A stretch of 64,000 nucleotides of DNA from Bradyrhizobium lablabi (GTDB taxonomy: Bacteria > Pseudomonadota > Alphaproteobacteria > Rhizobiales > Xanthobacteraceae), in assembly GCF_018131005.1 (NCBI RefSeq), contig NZ_JAFCJK010000009.1, positions 1 through 64,000 on the forward strand, given 5' to 3'. Below are positions 61,027 through 64,000 of this stretch, one piece after another. A program made the position numbers and the translations under genes. Every line of letters starts with the position of its first letter. The stretch's first letter is position 1. Under the pieces are notes generated by a model that was not told the origin of the DNA, searched no databases, and saw only the letters and a list, made by a program, of their open reading frames with translations.

Positions 61027-61326
61027 CTAGAGATCGATGCCGACAGCGATGTTACGGCCCTGTAGTTCGGCGATCTTCATTCCGTCAGCCTGCACCTGCG
61101 CGAACTCCGGGTCCTTTGCCACGGCCTGCTGCACCTTGCCGTAAACTTCCCAACTGGCGTAGCGCGTCGTAACCAGCCACTCTCCTGCCCAAGGGCCCGT
61201 GTGGAAACGAGACAGCCGAAGAAATTCCGCACCGTGTTTTTCAAAGATCTTCTTCGCCTGCCTGGCTATCTGGATCATTTCATCGGCCTTGTCGGTTTTG
61301 AAACGAGTAAATTGCACGATCGACAT
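61027..61326 (-). CDS. Small dimeric alpha-beta barrel-like protein
   Basis: 99 residues from ATG 61326 with GGAGGTAG upstream; a longer frame to 61398 has no support. Reads MSIVQFTRFKTDKADEMIQI, then FEKHGAEFLRLSRFHTGPWA, then WLVTTRYASWEVYGKVQQAV, resembling NIPSNAP/antibiotic-monooxygenase-type ferredoxin-like folds. No catalytic residue pattern is clear. Function unknown. Confidence 0.7.
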   Translation of the reverse strand: MSIVQFTRFKTDKADEMIQIARQAKKIFEKHGAEFLRLSRFHTGPWAGEWLVTTRYASWEVYGKVQQAVAKDPEFAQVQADGMKIAELQGRNIAVGIDL

Positions 61327-61567
61327 GGGGCTACCTCCATCGTGATGTAAAATGTCCAAGAGGCATGTATCGAGCGACGTTTGAGGAGCGAACCTCAATG
61401 CAATCTCGATGAAGGTCTGTCTTCATCGTCTTGATCTTGGTTCAGCCTCCGCAAGGAGCACAACGCCGCTGTTTGGTCAGTGACCTGGACCCTTTTTGCT
61501 CATTCACATAGCCAGAACCAGATGAAGAGAGTAACCTGAACCGCGTTCATATCGACCGGAGAGTGCC

Positions 61568-61897
61568 ATGATTTTCGTTGCTTGGCTGGTCGTTTGGATC
61601 GCTCTATTCGCCATCGGAATCGCGCTTGTGTATTTGACCGGCGTTCGCATCGAGCGTTCTTCGCCGTCTGCGGCTGTCGTCTATCTTGTCGTGCTGGGCT
61701 GCGCAGTCCCGGTCGCCAGCTGGAGTGCGGCTCAGTATGTCGTGCAAATTGAGCAGGCGAGTTGCGAGGAACTGGACCCGAGCCCGGAGCGCCTGAACGG
61801 CGCATCGCTTTCGGAATTCCGAACCCGGTGTATTGCCACTCAGGACAACTCGGAATGGCTCGGCCGCCGGAAGCAGACGCTAGGCACGCTGTTCTGA
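61568..61897 (+). CDS. Small membrane protein, hypothetical
   Basis: 109 residues with GGAG before ATG 61568. Two hydrophobic segments (FVAWLVVWIALFAIGIALVY, ~3-24, and AAVVYLVVLGCAVPVASW, ~36-53) are followed by a soluble tail (CEELDPSPERLNGASLSEFR). I do not recognise a family. Confidence 0.5.
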   Translation: MIFVAWLVVWIALFAIGIALVYLTGVRIERSSPSAAVVYLVVLGCAVPVASWSAAQYVVQIEQASCEELDPSPERLNGASLSEFRTRCIATQDNSEWLGRRKQTLGTLF

Positions 61898-62022
61898 CGC
61901 GGCGCCTGGCACCGCGAAAGGGACTGGCGGGAGCCGGAACTCCTGCACCGGCACGGCAGGCCGACGCGCTGTCCGGAAGGTGCGGGTCCGGCTGAATCAG
62001 GACCAAGCGAACTGCGTTCGAT

Positions 62023-62405
62023 CTAATCGCCTCGCCGGACGAAGTGGAGCTTGTTCCGTCGGGATCGCGTACATAAGCGCCATAATAATCGGGGGCATAA
62101 GATGAGCGGAGTCCGGGCGCACCTTCATCATGGCCGCCCGCGGCCAGCGCCGCCGCATGCGCGGCATCGACCGCGGAGCGGGATGGCGCGTTGAAAGCAA
62201 CCATCCAACCGTTGCCCCAGGTGGCCGGTAGCCTGTTGATTGGCCGTCCGACCCAGAGCACGGCCACTTCACCCGGGCGCTGCCAGGACGCCCAATTGTC
62301 ATACCGCACCGGACGTCGCTCTATTCCGAGCGGCTTGAGTACGGCGTCGTAGAACTCGATGGCTCGGACAAGATTTGTCGTCCCGATGGTGAGGTGGCTG
62401 AACAT
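62023..62405 (-). pseudogene. VOC family protein with a one-base frameshift near the C-terminus
   Basis: From ATG 62405: MFSHLTIGTTNLVRAIEFYD, RRPVRYDNWASWQRPGEVAV, FNAPSRSAVDAAHAAALAAG, then YGAYVRDPDG, all typical of a VOC protein. The family continues NKLHFVRRGD and stops. Here, after DPDG, that ending (KLHFVRRGD then TAG at 62025-62023) is found one base out of frame, implying loss of one base around 62050-62056 (GGAACAAG). Read literally, the frame continues for another ~175 unrelated residues to 61500. It could be a real mutation or a sequencing error; the restored protein would be 127 residues. Confidence 0.72.
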
Positions 62406-62667
62406 GATGCCTCCCGCTGAGTTCGCTCGCCGTCGGAATTTCGAAAATCACGCTACCTTGCAGATCGATCAAGAACTCGCATCGCTGGAGCCAGTGTCGG
62501 CACCTTCCGGCGAATGGCACCCGCCGTGCTGAAATGCACACTATAGGAGGGTGTCGATCCAAGCGGCAATGGGGACCGTGGTCAGGAGGCGCAATCTCGC
62601 GACGACTTGCGCGAGTCCGCATTGGATTCAAGAGCGGACATCTGTCGTTCTATGGACGCACGCGCCT

Positions 62668-62982
62668 TTAGGCCGCGCTGACAGGCCCCGCGGGAGGCTC
62701 GGCTGTCGGCTCTGGCACAACGAATTTGAGGCCGAAGGTCTTGCCGCGGCGCCACACCACCTCGCAGGTGTAGCGCTTGGAGTGATCGGCGAGCAGAACG
62801 AGGCCAAGCCGGTCCTTCACGTCGAAGATCATGTCCGTCACGATCTTGGCGCCGCCGGGCGAGACATCGACAACCGAGCACTGGCTCTCGGTCAGGCCAT
62901 CGTCCACCGTGATCCACGCAGCGCGGTTGAGCTGGCGTCGCGGTTCGCGGCTGACTTTCACCCTTGCGCCATTGGTCGCCAT
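62668..62982 (-). CDS. PilZ domain protein
   Basis: 104 residues from ATG 62982 (MATNGARVKVSREPRRQLNR). The PilZ motifs for cyclic-di-GMP binding appear as an Arg-rich REPRRQLNR element and DVSPGGAKI (D/NxSxxG). The remaining strands are GLVLLADHSKRYTCEVVWRR and TFGLKFV. The in-frame extension to 63063 has no family match. Many such one-domain PilZ proteins are present in Bradyrhizobium. Target unknown. Confidence 0.85.
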   Translation of the reverse strand: MATNGARVKVSREPRRQLNRAAWITVDDGLTESQCSVVDVSPGGAKIVTDMIFDVKDRLGLVLLADHSKRYTCEVVWRRGKTFGLKFVVPEPTAEPPAGPVSAA

Positions 62983-63324
62983 CAGTGTTTGCCCTTGAGG
63001 ATGTTGGGCACCGACGACATCGCTCGAAGCGACGACCGCTCGACGCACAACCGCTTCGAACACAATGCCCCTGCTCCGTAAAATCCGGCTTAGCGCGATC
63101 GCTTGAACTTTACCGGTTTGTTGCCCCGGCTCTTAAGCAAATCGACTCTTGCCCCTAAGTCAGTGGGATACCGATCGCGCGGAACGGTGCTGCCACACCC
63201 CTCTCGGCATAGACGGAGATACCCCGATACCAGCACTCGGATCCCGCGATATTTCCCTCGTCACATCCCAAAGTCGTATGCCAGTGGCCGGCGTGTGCCG
63301 CGAACAAAGTGGCGAGTTCTCTAT

Positions 63325-63465
63325 GTCCTTTCGCAACGCCAACAGGACGTTCGAGGACTGCACGCCAGCCAGTGCGACGTGGTCAGGTCCGACATCGGCT
63401 ACAAGCACCGCCGCATGAAGGAAAGCGCGTTCATCTTCCTGCGCACAACCTGGTCCGACTTGCGC
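63325..63465 (+). pseudogene. DUF2252-like protein fragment
   Basis: About 45 residues (SQCDVVRSDIGYKHRRMKES, then AFIFLRTTW) resemble the N-terminal block of DUF2252 proteins, where a KH..M..S.FAFLRAT pattern precedes the kinase-like core. No start codon with a ribosome-binding site and no core motifs follow. The rest of 62983-63817 has no supported gene; a plus-strand stretch ending DWLDATAEEKVKRDFPEWRG near 63650 is another possible scrap I cannot assign. Confidence 0.35.
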
Positions 63466-63817
63466 ATCCGTCTTGCGCCGCGTCCCGAGATCAGTGCGCG
63501 CGGCGCCGCCGATGCTCTGCTCGGCAGCCGGTGCGTCCCGGATCCGCAGATTGAAGGACGATGGCAAGCGGCCGCAACGGAAGCGGCGCGACTGGCTCGA
63601 CGCGACTGCCGAGGAAAAAGTCAAGCGCGACTTTCCGGAATGGCGCGGTTGACGCGACCTTCCGCGACCGTGCAGGCTGTCGCCTCGCGCCGCTTGCCGT
63701 CTCGATCATCGGCCGTTTCGCTGCTATAATATGATGAAATGGTCTTTTCGGAGCGTGATCCATTCGGGTATTCCGGCGTTGGCTAGAACACCCGTACAAT
63801 CCCGCGGAGATCCTTCC

Positions 63818-64000
63818 ATGCCCGCTATCACCGAATGGAAAGTGCCGTCGGCCTTTCAGCCCCGTCCCGAGGATTACCGCTTCGACCTCGATCGCGCGCT
63901 GATGTCCGTGGTCGGGCTGCATTCGATCATTCCGCCCGATGCGTTCAGCGCGGAGACGCTTGGCACCGAGCGCGCCGGCAACGGCGTATTGATCGAGGAC
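63818..64000 (+). CDS. Trypsin-like (S1C-type) serine protease, N-terminal part
   Basis: Partial: 61 codons, cut by the window end. GGAG lies before ATG 63818. The start MPAITEWKVPSAFQPRPEDY and ALMSVVGLHSIIPPDAFSAE, then LGTERAGNGVLIED, resembles rhizobial S1C-family proteins in which the GNGVLI strand precedes the catalytic His. No signal peptide is seen. The catalytic triad lies outside the window, so activity cannot be judged. Confidence 0.6.
   Translation, partial: MPAITEWKVPSAFQPRPEDYRFDLDRALMSVVGLHSIIPPDAFSAETLGTERAGNGVLIED

Noticed and set aside
1..64000. CRISPR arrays, tRNA or rRNA genes
   Set aside because: No regularly spaced direct repeats and no convincing T-loop/acceptor pairs or rRNA-like stretches were found by eye.

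Overview
The window reads as chromosomal DNA of a high-GC alphaproteobacterium close to Bradyrhizobium/Rhodopseudomonas (Nitrobacteraceae). The basis is the gene order yebC-ruvC-ruvA-ruvB-ybgC, the ygfA-6S RNA-zapA-DUF4164 block, tkt-gap-pgk-fba, many DUF proteins typical of that family (DUF1254, DUF1194, DUF2852, DUF4164), and several palindromic intergenic repeats of the type that litter these genomes. No tRNA, rRNA or CRISPR array is visible.

Layout. 0-11 kb is an accessory stretch of single genes separated by long intergenic DNA: a Tat-exported DUF1254 protein, head-to-head remnants of a phage terminase small subunit and a tyrosine integrase, a membrane adenylate/guanylate cyclase, a hydratase beside a broken ABC-transporter gene, a PadR regulator coupled to a HAAS-like membrane protein, a DUF1194 protein, and a universal stress protein preceded by an FNR/FixK-type box. 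11-16.4 kb holds an exported M20 amidohydrolase and a LysR / MFS transporter / tartrate dehydrogenase catabolic group. 16.6-18 kb holds a DUF2852 membrane protein and a TetR regulator whose promoters share a 17-bp palindrome.

18-27.1 kb is the most interesting part. An ECF42-type sigma factor with its DGPF (YCII-related) partner is surrounded by three more YCII-related proteins, an NTF2-like protein, a glutathione transferase, two VOC proteins and an SRPBCC protein. Six minus-strand transcription units here carry the same upstream signal, TGTCGK-N17-CGTC, which I read as the sigma factor's own promoter. The cluster therefore looks like a self-contained, positively autoregulated stress or detoxification regulon. 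27-31 kb adds a TetR/GST pair, an NTF2-like protein and a Tat-exported cholesterol-oxidase-like flavoenzyme.

31-42.4 kb is conserved core (ybgC, metallophosphoesterase, ruvBAC, yebC, ymdB-like phosphoesterase, 5-formyltetrahydrofolate cyclo-ligase, 6S RNA, zapA), interrupted by a soluble MCP-PilZ receptor and a small-protein/acyltransferase pair. 42.7-51.2 kb is central carbon metabolism on the plus strand (tkt, gap, pgk, class II aldolase, then class I aldolase) followed by a divergent thiE-like gene and a Sel1-repeat protein. 51.4-60.9 kb holds an inositol monophosphatase, an orphan RecF-like ATPase, an AcrAB-type RND pump and a MotA/TolQ plus MotB/OmpA-like pair with a GNAT gene. 61-64 kb is again loosely packed, with a small dimeric-barrel-type protein, a small membrane protein, a frameshifted VOC gene, a PilZ protein, a DUF2252-like fragment and the start of a trypsin-like protease cut by the window end.
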